Source: CAZART01 sp964487555 (lineage in GTDB: Bacteria > Bacteroidota > Rhodothermia > Rhodothermales > VXPQ01). From it: DNA of 64,000 nt. Positions 46,483 to 54,354 of the stretch are shown one piece after another. Position 1 is the stretch's first letter. Every line of letters starts with the position of its first letter. The translations under genes were made by a program, and so were the position numbers. The stretch covers positions 1 to 64,000 of the forward strand of contig CAZART010000003.1 of the NCBI GenBank assembly GCA_964487555.1, read 5' to 3'. The notes below the pieces were generated by a model. It was not told where the DNA came from. It made no database searches and saw nothing but the letters and a program-made list of their open reading frames with translations.

Positions 46483-46856
46483 CTACGCTTGAATCCCGGC
46501 GCTGCGCAAATTCGGCCCGACGATCTTGCGCAGCTGCCAGTATAGGTTCAGGCGGGTCCGCGTCGCGATCGGGGCGCACAGGAACGCCCAGCTTAGCACC
46601 GCCAGCAGATTGCCGACGAGAAGGCCGAGGAAAAGGTCGCCCGCAGCGACGCCGTGGGCCACGAAGAGAGGTCCGATGATGAACTCGGTCCCGGCGACGT
46701 GTTCGCCCGCGCATACAAGCCTATGAAATTGCCGGGCCCCTGGAGGCTGTCTTCGGAGACCGGCTCACGGTCGAATTCGTTGATGCTGTCGAGCCGCTCG
46801 GCAATGGTCTGCGGCGGCGACCCCCCCGCCACGGGTTTTAACTGTACTTTACTCAT
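46483..46856 (-). pseudogene. NCS1-like (purine/cytosine permease type) sugar transporter, frameshifted and truncated
   Basis: ATG 46856 starts MSKVQLKPVAGGS, then FDREPVSEDSLQGPGNFIGLYA. A frameshift near 46712 leads to GEHVAGTEFIIGPLFVAHG, GLLVGNLLAVLSWAF and TRTRLNLYWQLRKIVGP, and translation stops at 46483-46485. Only about the first 120 of some 500 expected residues remain, so at least ten transmembrane helices are gone. Transporters of this type are found beside L-rhamnose catabolic genes in related bacteria (from memory of the family). It is first in the decayed operon. Confidence 0.82.
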
Positions 46857-46920
46857 CACGTCTTAGGGGATGCGGGATGTAATTGTGAGGGGAGGCATTG
46901 TTGTCCTGGAACGTTTCACG

Positions 46921-49239
46921 TCACGACCCCGCACCGGAAACTTTCTGATCGAGAATCCAGGCCCGCCGGCGCTGCAGTTCCGGCGACGGCGGCACGGCAG
47001 CCATGAGCGTATCGGTATAGGCGAGCGCGGCGTCCCACTTCTCCTGCTGTATGTAGAAGATCGTGAGGGCATTGATGTAGTCGGGGCTCTCGGGCTCTAG
47101 CCTACGGGCTGCGAGCAGGAACCGCTCGGCCTCAGTCGGCGCACCAAGATGCTGAAAAGCGAGACCGGTGTTGTACTGGATTCGGGCGTTCTCGGGGCTC
47201 CGCTGCGCCGCTTCGCTGAGATGCTCCGCCGCCTGGCGGAGACGCGCCTCGTCCTCAGCGAGGAGCAGCCCGAGCGTGTAGTGCGCCTCGGCCATGCCGG
47301 GCGCATACTCGAGGACGGTTTGCAGAAGGCGCTCGATCTCCTCGAACAACGCGCGCGCCTGAGCGGAGCGCCCGCTCTGGAGCAGCTCGTCACGCCGGCG
47401 GTTCAGCAGCATGGCGAGGTTCAGATGGGCCGGCACGAACGAGGAGTCGAGACGAATCGCCGTCCGGTAGCGGTCCTCGGCCTGTTCCCATTCTTCTAAT
47501 TGCTCGTGAATGATGGCAAGATTGAGATGGGCCTCCGGCTGGTCCTCAACGACCCGCTGGCTCTCACGATATTCGGCGAGAGCGCTTTGGAAGGCTTGCG
47601 TCTCCGGCGCATCGCTCGATCGTGGAAAGCGGCCCTGCACGTGCGTGAGGACGCGCGCGGCTTCGATGCGCACTGCACGCACCGTATCCGACAGAAGGGG
47701 GGTGACGGCCGAGTAGAGCTCCCGTTCAGGAGCTTCCTCTACGGCCCGCACGGCAGCTGCCCGCACGAGAGGCGCACGGTCCTTCAGGGCCTGCTTCACC
47801 GCGTCGAGCGCCTTCCGCGTGTTGTAGGCTCCCAACAGCGTAACCGACGTGGCGCGCAGAATGGCGGGCATCTCGGCACTCGCGACGAACGAGATGAGCG
47901 TTTCCTCAGCGGCAGGCTCTCCGCGACGGCCGGCATCAATGATCCGGCCGTAGGCCGCGCTGTCCGACCGCGCGGGGCCGTACCAGGCTTCGACCGTTTC
48001 TTTCGCCCAGCCGGGCGAACGATCTTCGTGGCAGGTGTTGCAGGCATTCGGGATGCCGATCTCGAGCGTCAGGTCCGGCCGGGGCACTTTGAAGCTGTGG
48101 TCGCGGCGCGGATCCACCACCATATACGTGCGCTCGGGCATGTGGCAGTTTGCGCACTCCGCGCCGGCCGTGCTCTCCGGATGATTGAGATGATCAGGAA
48201 CGTCGAAGGTCTCTGCCGCGTGGCACTGCGTGCACAGATCGTTGCCGTCCAGCTTGGGGCGCGTGGAATGCGGATCGTGGCAGTCCCCGCACGTCACGCC
48301 TTCGTGGTACATCCTGCTCTGTACGAACGAGCCGTAGACGAACACTTCATCCTTGATCTGTCCATCTGGAAAGTAAAGGTCCTCGTCGATCAGCTCGGGC
48401 ATGTAGTGATCGAGGAAATGGTCGCCCGGCAGGAAATCGTCCGTAAGGACGCGGCGACGCGAGTGGCAGGGGGCGCAGGTTTCGATCAGCGTCCGTGGGT
48501 TAGCATCCAGCTGCACGAGGAGGCCGTTTGCGTGCCGCTCGTCCGCATTACGAGATTGATCGCCGTCGTAGCCGCGCGCCCACGCGACGTGCGCTGCGCC
48601 CGGACCGTGGCAGCTCTCACAGCTGACGTCGATGTCGCTCCACGTAGTCTCGTAGGCGTCGGCTGCCAGATCGAAGTTTTTCTCCAGGCCGGTCGAGTGG
48701 CAGGCCGCGCACATGTAATTCCAGTTCATCCCGCGGCCGGTCCAGTGACGCCAGTCGTCGCGCGGCACGTCTTCATCGGGATGCAGCGAGAACCACTGCT
48801 CTTTCTCCGTATCCCAGGCCACGGTGAGCGCCTGAATGCGGCCGCGCGGAAGCTCGACGAGGTATTGCTGCAGCGGGCGAACCCCGAAGGTGTATTTCAC
48901 TTCGAAGCGTTCCGTCTCGCCGTCAGGCCCCTCCGTCTCGACGAAGTAGCGATCTTGCGCACGAAAAAACCGGCTCTCGTCGCCCCTGTGCACAAACGTG
49001 ATGTTGTCGAAATCGCCGAGCACCGTCTCCGGCGCGGCATGCGCCATCGCGAGGTCATGGTCGGAGCCGGTCCAGGCTTCGGTCTCCCGCTCGTGGCACG
49101 TCGCGCATACGGCTGCGGTGACGTAGTCCGGCCTCGCTGATGCATCCTCCTCCGGCGTCCCCGCATTCGGACCGCACGACCCCAGCATGAACGCGCCGGC
49201 GAACAAGAGCCAGGTAAAACGATGCGTGAGAACAGACAT
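46921..49239 (-). CDS. Octahaem cytochrome c lipoprotein with HEAT and TPR repeats
   Basis: The protein has 772 residues from ATG 49239 with a lipoprotein signal (FAGAFMLGSCG). Eight CXXCH haem sites are present: CATCH, CAACH, CESCH, CAPCH, CGDCH, CTQCH, CANCH and CNTCH, in the first ~400 residues. HEAT-like repeats (LRATSVTLLGAYNTRKALDAV, VRAAAVRAVEEAP) and at least four TPRs (PEAHLNLAIIHEQLEEWEQA...) follow. It is probably a periplasmic or surface electron-transfer protein with a protein-binding tail. The C-terminal edge lies 64 bases from the decayed operon, same strand. Confidence 0.92.
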   Translation of the reverse strand: MSVLTHRFTWLLFAGAFMLGSCGPNAGTPEEDASARPDYVTAAVCATCHERETEAWTGSDHDLAMAHAAPETVLGDFDNITFVHRGDESRFFRAQDRYFVETEGPDGETERFEVKYTFGVRPLQQYLVELPRGRIQALTVAWDTEKEQWFSLHPDEDVPRDDWRHWTGRGMNWNYMCAACHSTGLEKNFDLAADAYETTWSDIDVSCESCHGPGAAHVAWARGYDGDQSRNADERHANGLLVQLDANPRTLIETCAPCHSRRRVLTDDFLPGDHFLDHYMPELIDEDLYFPDGQIKDEVFVYGSFVQSRMYHEGVTCGDCHDPHSTRPKLDGNDLCTQCHAAETFDVPDHLNHPESTAGAECANCHMPERTYMVVDPRRDHSFKVPRPDLTLEIGIPNACNTCHEDRSPGWAKETVEAWYGPARSDSAAYGRIIDAGRRGEPAAEETLISFVASAEMPAILRATSVTLLGAYNTRKALDAVKQALKDRAPLVRAAAVRAVEEAPERELYSAVTPLLSDTVRAVRIEAARVLTHVQGRFPRSSDAPETQAFQSALAEYRESQRVVEDQPEAHLNLAIIHEQLEEWEQAEDRYRTAIRLDSSFVPAHLNLAMLLNRRRDELLQSGRSAQARALFEEIERLLQTVLEYAPGMAEAHYTLGLLLAEDEARLRQAAEHLSEAAQRSPENARIQYNTGLAFQHLGAPTEAERFLLAARRLEPESPDYINALTIFYIQQEKWDAALAYTDTLMAAVPPSPELQRRRAWILDQKVSGAGS

Positions 49240-49261
49240 ACAACGGGCTGGCTGGCTGACT

Positions 49262-52249
49262 CTATTCGACCTTGTCGTCACCGGCCGGCACGATGCGTAG
49301 CTCGTCCGTGTATTCAGGTACGACATTCTCAAAAAACAGTCCCTGGAACTGTCCGGGCTTGAGTTCAGGCAGCGTCAGCTCGACGGTGTAGTCCCTCTCC
49401 GGTTCCAGCAACGATACGTCGGCGTAGAATCCAACGAACGAGCGCGCATGCCGGCGAATGGATGAGTACGCCGGCGTCAAGTCGACCGGTTCGCCGTCGA
49501 TGCGCAGGCGCACGTCCATCGTGTCCGACGGCTCGGCAATCTGGACAAACATCGGCAGCCGTTCCGGGACGAGCCAGGGCGTATCATAGTTCGGCTCCGA
49601 CCAGGGTATCGGCCAGTCCCGCCTGCGCTCCTCTAGCTGCTCAAAGACGCGTTGGGGAATAGAAAACGTCCCGCTGACGACGCCGCCTTCAAAATCCGGA
49701 TCGTAGGTGCCCACTTGCTCCATCTGTGAAAACGGCTCACCCGCGAATCGGAGCGGGACCACGACGACGTCGTCCTCTATCGTAAAGGTCACCTCGCGGC
49801 CGTTCACGCGAACGCGGTCGACCTGCCGGCCGGGCGTCCGCACGAGCATCTGAACCGAGCTACCCACTTCACCTCGCACATCCGTCACGGTAACCGCGCC
49901 CGCATCGACTTCCGCGCGGCCCGGCACGTTGAACACCTGCGCCGAAGCCGCACCGGGCGGGCCGACCTCGAGAACGACAGCCTGCGCGCCGGACATCCGA
50001 ATGGAAACTACGTCGCCCGCGTGCCAGACGCCGGCACCCGGCTTGCCAATGTGTCGATCCTCGAGCGGGAAAACCTCTCGCAAGACGAACTCGCCGCCTT
50101 TGGTCAACCCGATGGTCTCGTCGAGCGTGAACGTAGCGTCCATCGATCGGCCGTTCGGGTTGAAGAGAAAGAGGTAACCGCGGTCTCCCACGATGGCCGA
50201 CGTACCATCGATGCGGCCTATCGCGGGCTGACCGATGATGGGACGCGTGTTCAGCAGGTATTCCCGATGCTCCGCCGTCCAGTCCAGCCAAGACCGAATG
50301 AATCGCTTGTCTTCCTCGGCAAAGTGATGGTATTCCTCCGGATCGCGGGCCGGAATCATGTCGATCACGTTGTTGAGTCCCGCCGTGGCGATGGATGAAA
50401 AGAGGGAGTACTTCCATCCGATATAATCCCAATCGCGGATGCGGAAAGGTTCGCGCACGAGCCGACCCTCGTGATCCAACCGTGGGCTTTGATGGAATAG
50501 GAAGCCCGGCATCAGTTCGGGCGGGCAGTAGTCGCGGATCCGATACCGATAGGCGGTGTAGCGCTGCCGGTTTCCCGAAACCCGATCGAAGTGCATGTCG
50601 GGAAACGGTACGAAGCTCTCCGGCTGCTCATCCCACGCCGTCGGATGAGGATACGAACCGGCGAGCCAGCTCCAGGGGCCGTATTCGTGGTAAAGCTGCC
50701 GTCCGTCGATAACGATGTCGGGATACCGTTCGCGAAGGGTTTCCATAACCCTCCGCCAGCCCCACCACTGCTCGTATCGGCTGGTATTTTCGTACCAGAG
50801 AAAGGTGTAGTCGAACGCATATCCGCTGATGCCTGTGCGCTCCTTAAAAGCCGAGAGGTTCGCTATGAGCCAGTCCTGAAAGCTGCGCACGCCCAGACTT
50901 GCGTTTCGCTTTTTGCGGTGATAGGGCGAGCCCTCGACGATCCATTCCGGATTGCCTTCGAAAGGCATGACGGGATACATGTACGCCACCAGATGAACAC
51001 CCCTGGCGTCGGCGTAGTCCAACATCGTCTGGATGGACTCAGGAATGGCGTCCGTCTTCGGGTCCCACTCACCCTTCCGGATCTTTGTGCCGAGTCCGAG
51101 CCACAGAAGGTTCTCCCAGTACCAGTCGTCGGCCGTTTCCAGATGGTTGCCCAATAGCGAATTGTATGGAGCGTAGACGATGTGCTCGACGCCCAAATCG
51201 GCCGCCTGATCGATGATTCGCTTGTACTCCTCGCGGCCGGAGGCCGTGGCCACATCGATCTGGTAATCGTTCTCCGTCCATCCCACGTGGACATTCAGTG
51301 GCTTCTCTGGGTGTGGAAGGATGAATGCCTCCACCGCGCGCGTAAAGGCGTCGATCTCAGCCCAGTCCTGGGCCGCCTCACCGGGAAGTGCCCGGGAAGG
51401 ATTCCGTTCATCCGGGTCTCCGACGGATCCCGACGCTTCATTCTGCACACGTACGTCCCTCGTCCACGTCCACTCCGCGACCATCTCGGCGGTTAGGTGC
51501 TCTCCCGTCAGCTCGTATATTGCAAGGAGCCCACGATCGGATTCAAAACTTCCGTATTCGGACTTCCATTCCATCTTCGGTTCATATTCGACCCGGAAGT
51601 GCCGGCCGTCGCGCCGGTAATCGAGAAAAGGATTCTGAACCACGGCGAGCATCCCTGTGCCGTCGCCGAATCGCAGGAACGCGCCGTATTCACGAGGGCC
51701 GAGGTCAGGACGACGGCTCTCGATGACGAACTCTTCGGCGACGGATTTCTCGATGCCGCTGTCGAGGACCTCCACGGCATCGACCCGGAAGGTCCTCTCG
51801 TGCTTCGGACGCACGATGAGCTGCTTACTGACAAACCGCCAGCCCGGCTTCAGCTCGTAGACGGTATCGATCACGTACTCGGGCGTTTCGAGCCGGTAGG
51901 TCAGTCGCTCGTCGGAACGTTGAACCTCGGGTGCGCCGAGCCCCTCGTTCGAAATCGAGCGGCCATCGATCGTTATAAGGAATGCATCGCGTGTGAATCG
52001 GAACGGCTCCTCGAGCGACTGGTGGGTTAGCGCGACAAGTCCGCGCGCGTCGAACGTCGCCCGAATCTGCGCATTTTCAAGGGTCCATTCGCCTCCGGGC
52101 TGCGCCTGAGCACGAGATGGGAAGATGCCGGCCGCCGCCATCGCCGCCGTCCAGGTAAGGATCAAGACGAGCGCGCGAGCGAGGATGGCCGGACCTGATC
52201 GATGGGGATTACCGGTTCTCATATCGGCGACGTCGTTTGTATTTGGCAT
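49262..52249 (-). CDS. Large exported putative glycosidase (TIM-barrel, uncharacterised)
   Basis: The protein has up to 995 residues with a signal peptide (ARALVLILTWTAAMAAAGIF). An N-terminal beta-sandwich (GEWTLENAQIRATFDARG...) precedes a TIM-barrel-like region ~300-650: LNVHVGWTENDYQID, DLGVEHIVYAPYNSLLGNH, GVHLVAYMYPVMPF, GISGYAFDYTFLWYEN (possible catalytic Asp) and IVIDGRQLYHEYGPW. The layout resembles GH36/melibiase-like enzymes, but no exact motif was recognised. The C-terminal ~300 residues are beta-rich. ATG 52222 is an alternative start. It lies 22 bases upstream of the octahaem cytochrome gene and may be in its operon. Confidence 0.8.
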   Translation of the reverse strand: MPNTNDVADMRTGNPHRSGPAILARALVLILTWTAAMAAAGIFPSRAQAQPGGEWTLENAQIRATFDARGLVALTHQSLEEPFRFTRDAFLITIDGRSISNEGLGAPEVQRSDERLTYRLETPEYVIDTVYELKPGWRFVSKQLIVRPKHERTFRVDAVEVLDSGIEKSVAEEFVIESRRPDLGPREYGAFLRFGDGTGMLAVVQNPFLDYRRDGRHFRVEYEPKMEWKSEYGSFESDRGLLAIYELTGEHLTAEMVAEWTWTRDVRVQNEASGSVGDPDERNPSRALPGEAAQDWAEIDAFTRAVEAFILPHPEKPLNVHVGWTENDYQIDVATASGREEYKRIIDQAADLGVEHIVYAPYNSLLGNHLETADDWYWENLLWLGLGTKIRKGEWDPKTDAIPESIQTMLDYADARGVHLVAYMYPVMPFEGNPEWIVEGSPYHRKKRNASLGVRSFQDWLIANLSAFKERTGISGYAFDYTFLWYENTSRYEQWWGWRRVMETLRERYPDIVIDGRQLYHEYGPWSWLAGSYPHPTAWDEQPESFVPFPDMHFDRVSGNRQRYTAYRYRIRDYCPPELMPGFLFHQSPRLDHEGRLVREPFRIRDWDYIGWKYSLFSSIATAGLNNVIDMIPARDPEEYHHFAEEDKRFIRSWLDWTAEHREYLLNTRPIIGQPAIGRIDGTSAIVGDRGYLFLFNPNGRSMDATFTLDETIGLTKGGEFVLREVFPLEDRHIGKPGAGVWHAGDVVSIRMSGAQAVVLEVGPPGAASAQVFNVPGRAEVDAGAVTVTDVRGEVGSSVQMLVRTPGRQVDRVRVNGREVTFTIEDDVVVVPLRFAGEPFSQMEQVGTYDPDFEGGVVSGTFSIPQRVFEQLEERRRDWPIPWSEPNYDTPWLVPERLPMFVQIAEPSDTMDVRLRIDGEPVDLTPAYSSIRRHARSFVGFYADVSLLEPERDYTVELTLPELKPGQFQGLFFENVVPEYTDELRIVPAGDDKVE

Positions 52250-52295
52250 TCAACGGGATTCGGCGTTCTATCGGATTCGTCATTCAATGGGATTC
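52245..52295. repeat. Three 17-bp tandem units overlapping the glycosidase start
   Basis: The units GGCATTCAACGGGATTC, GGCGTTCTATCGGATTC and GTCATTCAATGGGATTC follow each other exactly from 52245. The possible start codon at 52249 lies within the first unit (minus strand), so the array is in the leader or at the very N-terminus. It separates the glycosidase from the aminopeptidase gene by 66 bases in all. Confidence 0.75.
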
Positions 52296-52315
52296 AGCAT
52301 CCTAGATGAGACGCG

Positions 52316-53818
52316 CTATCTGCGGGACGTCCACGTGTCAGCTTCTACGGCCGAATACCGCTGCAGCATTCCGTCTTCGAGCATCAGGCGCTCAATCGTC
52401 TCGATATCCATGGGTACGAAATCCGAAACCACCTCCTTGCCGTCTTCCTTGATGATGATCAGGTCCTCGAGGCGGATGTAGATCTCCTCCTCGGGAACGC
52501 GCAGCGCGGGTTCAATCGTGAATACCATGCCGGGGCGCAGCGGCCCATCGTGCCGGCCGACGTCGTGCGTGGCCATACCGACCCAGTGCCCGAGGGACGC
52601 ATTATCGCGCCCGCCGCGGATCCGGTAACCCTCGACGAAAGACTCCGCGGCCCTGCGATATTCCGGCTTTGAGAACGCGGAGCCCGCAAGAATAACGTCC
52701 ATATCGGCCGTCGCTCGCTGCATGATCTCGGACGCCGTGTGACCCGGTCCGATATGATCGAGAATAGCCCGATAGGCGGCCAGATAAAAGGTGTATAGAT
52801 CGCGCTGATCCGGGGAGAACGTTCCGTCTACCGGCCACACCCGCGTAACGTCGCTCATGTAGTAGCGAACGTCGGGCGCGTAATCCATCAGCACGAGATC
52901 GCCGGCTTGCAGGACGTCGCGCCCTGCGTGGTAATGCGGCCGGTACGCATTGCGACCGCCCGCGACAAGGGAGTAGTAGGCATCCCCCTGTGCTCCGTTT
53001 CGGTGATAGACATATTTCGCCATCGCGTCGATCTCATATTCGAAGATGCCGGGCTCGGTCGAGCGCATGCCTTCCATGAGGGCGAGTCCGGAGAGTACGG
53101 TCGCTTTCCGGATGAGCGCCAGTTCGTTCGCGCTCTTGATGAGTCGCATCTCATCGAGAATGGGCGAAAGATCCTCCACCTCGAACTGGGGAAAACGGAG
53201 GCTTAGCAGGTGAATGAAATGCCCCTCCCGTGCCGGCCGCCCGTCCCACGGATCGGACGCGATGTCCGCAATGGTTCGAACGCCGAGGTCCCGGCTTTCC
53301 GCCAATCCCTCGGCCGGACTCATGGGCGTGTACACGGCTTCGACGCTGCGGGTGAGGCGGCCGAGCGTCTCCGCTAGCCGCTCCGTTCCGGTGACGGCGT
53401 CGAATCCGGCGTGCTCGCTCAGAAACGACGCATCCTCTGCGCTGAGCATCCGTCCCTCGCTTCGTTCTCTCCCTTCATGGCGGTGCGGCAGAAAAAGCGT
53501 CGCCCGACGCGTCGACCCGTCGAGGAGCACATACGCATGCGGGACTTCGATCCCCGTGAGATAATAAAACTCATTGTTCTGCCGAAAGCGGACGTACCCC
53601 TCCGGACTCGGCGCCCCCTGCAGGACGGCAGCGGACCTAGGACCGATCGCGTCAAAAACGCGAGAGCGCCGCTCGGCAAATTCATCGGGCGGAAAATCGT
53701 CGGTGTAAAAAGCGACATCCGCCTGAGCGGAGACGGTTGGCGGCACGAGACCGAAGACCAGCAGCGGCACCAGACAAAGGACGGCGAAATCGGGTCTGCT
53801 GAGCAAATCTCTTGTCAT
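52316..53818 (-). CDS. Exported Xaa-Pro aminopeptidase (aminopeptidase P, M24B)
   Basis: The protein has 500 residues from ATG 53818, with an N-terminal signal peptide (FAVLCLVPLLVFGLVPPTVSA). The N-terminal domain (FRQNNEFYYLTGIEVPHAY) and catalytic pita-bread domain are clear. Metal ligands are in MDYAPDVRYYMSDVTRVWP (two Asp), GHWVGMATHDVG (His), VFTIEPALRV (Glu) and IRLEDLIII (Glu). It removes N-terminal residues followed by proline from peptides. The upstream region carries a 16-bp repeat array. Confidence 0.93.
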   Translation of the reverse strand: MTRDLLSRPDFAVLCLVPLLVFGLVPPTVSAQADVAFYTDDFPPDEFAERRSRVFDAIGPRSAAVLQGAPSPEGYVRFRQNNEFYYLTGIEVPHAYVLLDGSTRRATLFLPHRHEGRERSEGRMLSAEDASFLSEHAGFDAVTGTERLAETLGRLTRSVEAVYTPMSPAEGLAESRDLGVRTIADIASDPWDGRPAREGHFIHLLSLRFPQFEVEDLSPILDEMRLIKSANELALIRKATVLSGLALMEGMRSTEPGIFEYEIDAMAKYVYHRNGAQGDAYYSLVAGGRNAYRPHYHAGRDVLQAGDLVLMDYAPDVRYYMSDVTRVWPVDGTFSPDQRDLYTFYLAAYRAILDHIGPGHTASEIMQRATADMDVILAGSAFSKPEYRRAAESFVEGYRIRGGRDNASLGHWVGMATHDVGRHDGPLRPGMVFTIEPALRVPEEEIYIRLEDLIIIKEDGKEVVSDFVPMDIETIERLMLEDGMLQRYSAVEADTWTSRR

Positions 53819-53953
53819 TCCTGCGATGGGCTTCAAGGGTGATAAGGAGTTGGACGGGACGGCAGCGGGAAGTATCGCCCAGCCAACCGCCATCATCCGT
53901 GAGGAGGATCCTCACGCGAACCTACGGGCTCAGGAAGATACTGACTTCCGCAG

Positions 53954-54129
53954 CGATCTTCCGCTCTGGCGATCCTCCGCGCGAGCAATCTTCCGCGCCG
54001 GCGATCCTCCGCGGCTGCGATCCTCCGCTGCGGCAGTCTTCCGCGCCGGCGATCCTCCGCGCCGGCGATCCTCCGCGGCTGCGATCCTCCGCTGCGGCAA
54101 TCTTCCACGCGGCGTATCCTTCGCGGGGG
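53954..54129. repeat. Tandem array of eleven 16-bp units
   Basis: Units of the type CGATCCTCCGCGCCGG repeat eleven times without spacing; a further degenerate unit may precede at 53938. Units 4-5 and 8-9 are identical pairs, giving a 64-bp higher order. The array lies in the 536-base divergent space between the aminopeptidase P gene (minus) and the CBM9/DUF5916 gene (plus). No gene was seen in the rest of 53819-54354. Confidence 0.95.
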
Positions 54130-54354
54130 TTTGCGCGATCGTGCGACAAACCTCGTGGGCGTAGCGAACCACGCGACACGATCCGCGGATGTCGTTACGG
54201 AGTGGGCTGCGCACGTAGAGAAATCCCTGTGGAACGAATCCTCGGGCGTACTGCGACGTAGACGCCCGCTTACTGCGAACCGGTCGGCCTTTGCCGGCCT
54301 GCCTGCATCCCGATTCCCTGAGATATCGGCGAACGCCAACCCGTTCCTCACAAC

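Noticed and set aside
47500..49140. Long plus-strand frame (546 codons) opposite the octahaem cytochrome
   Set aside because: The minus strand has eight CXXCH motifs and repeats; the plus frame is an Arg/Val-rich antisense shadow.
53954..54129. Repeat array considered as CRISPR or coding repeat protein
   Set aside because: There are no spacers, and the 16-bp period shifts frame each unit, so it does not encode a repeated peptide in a stable way.
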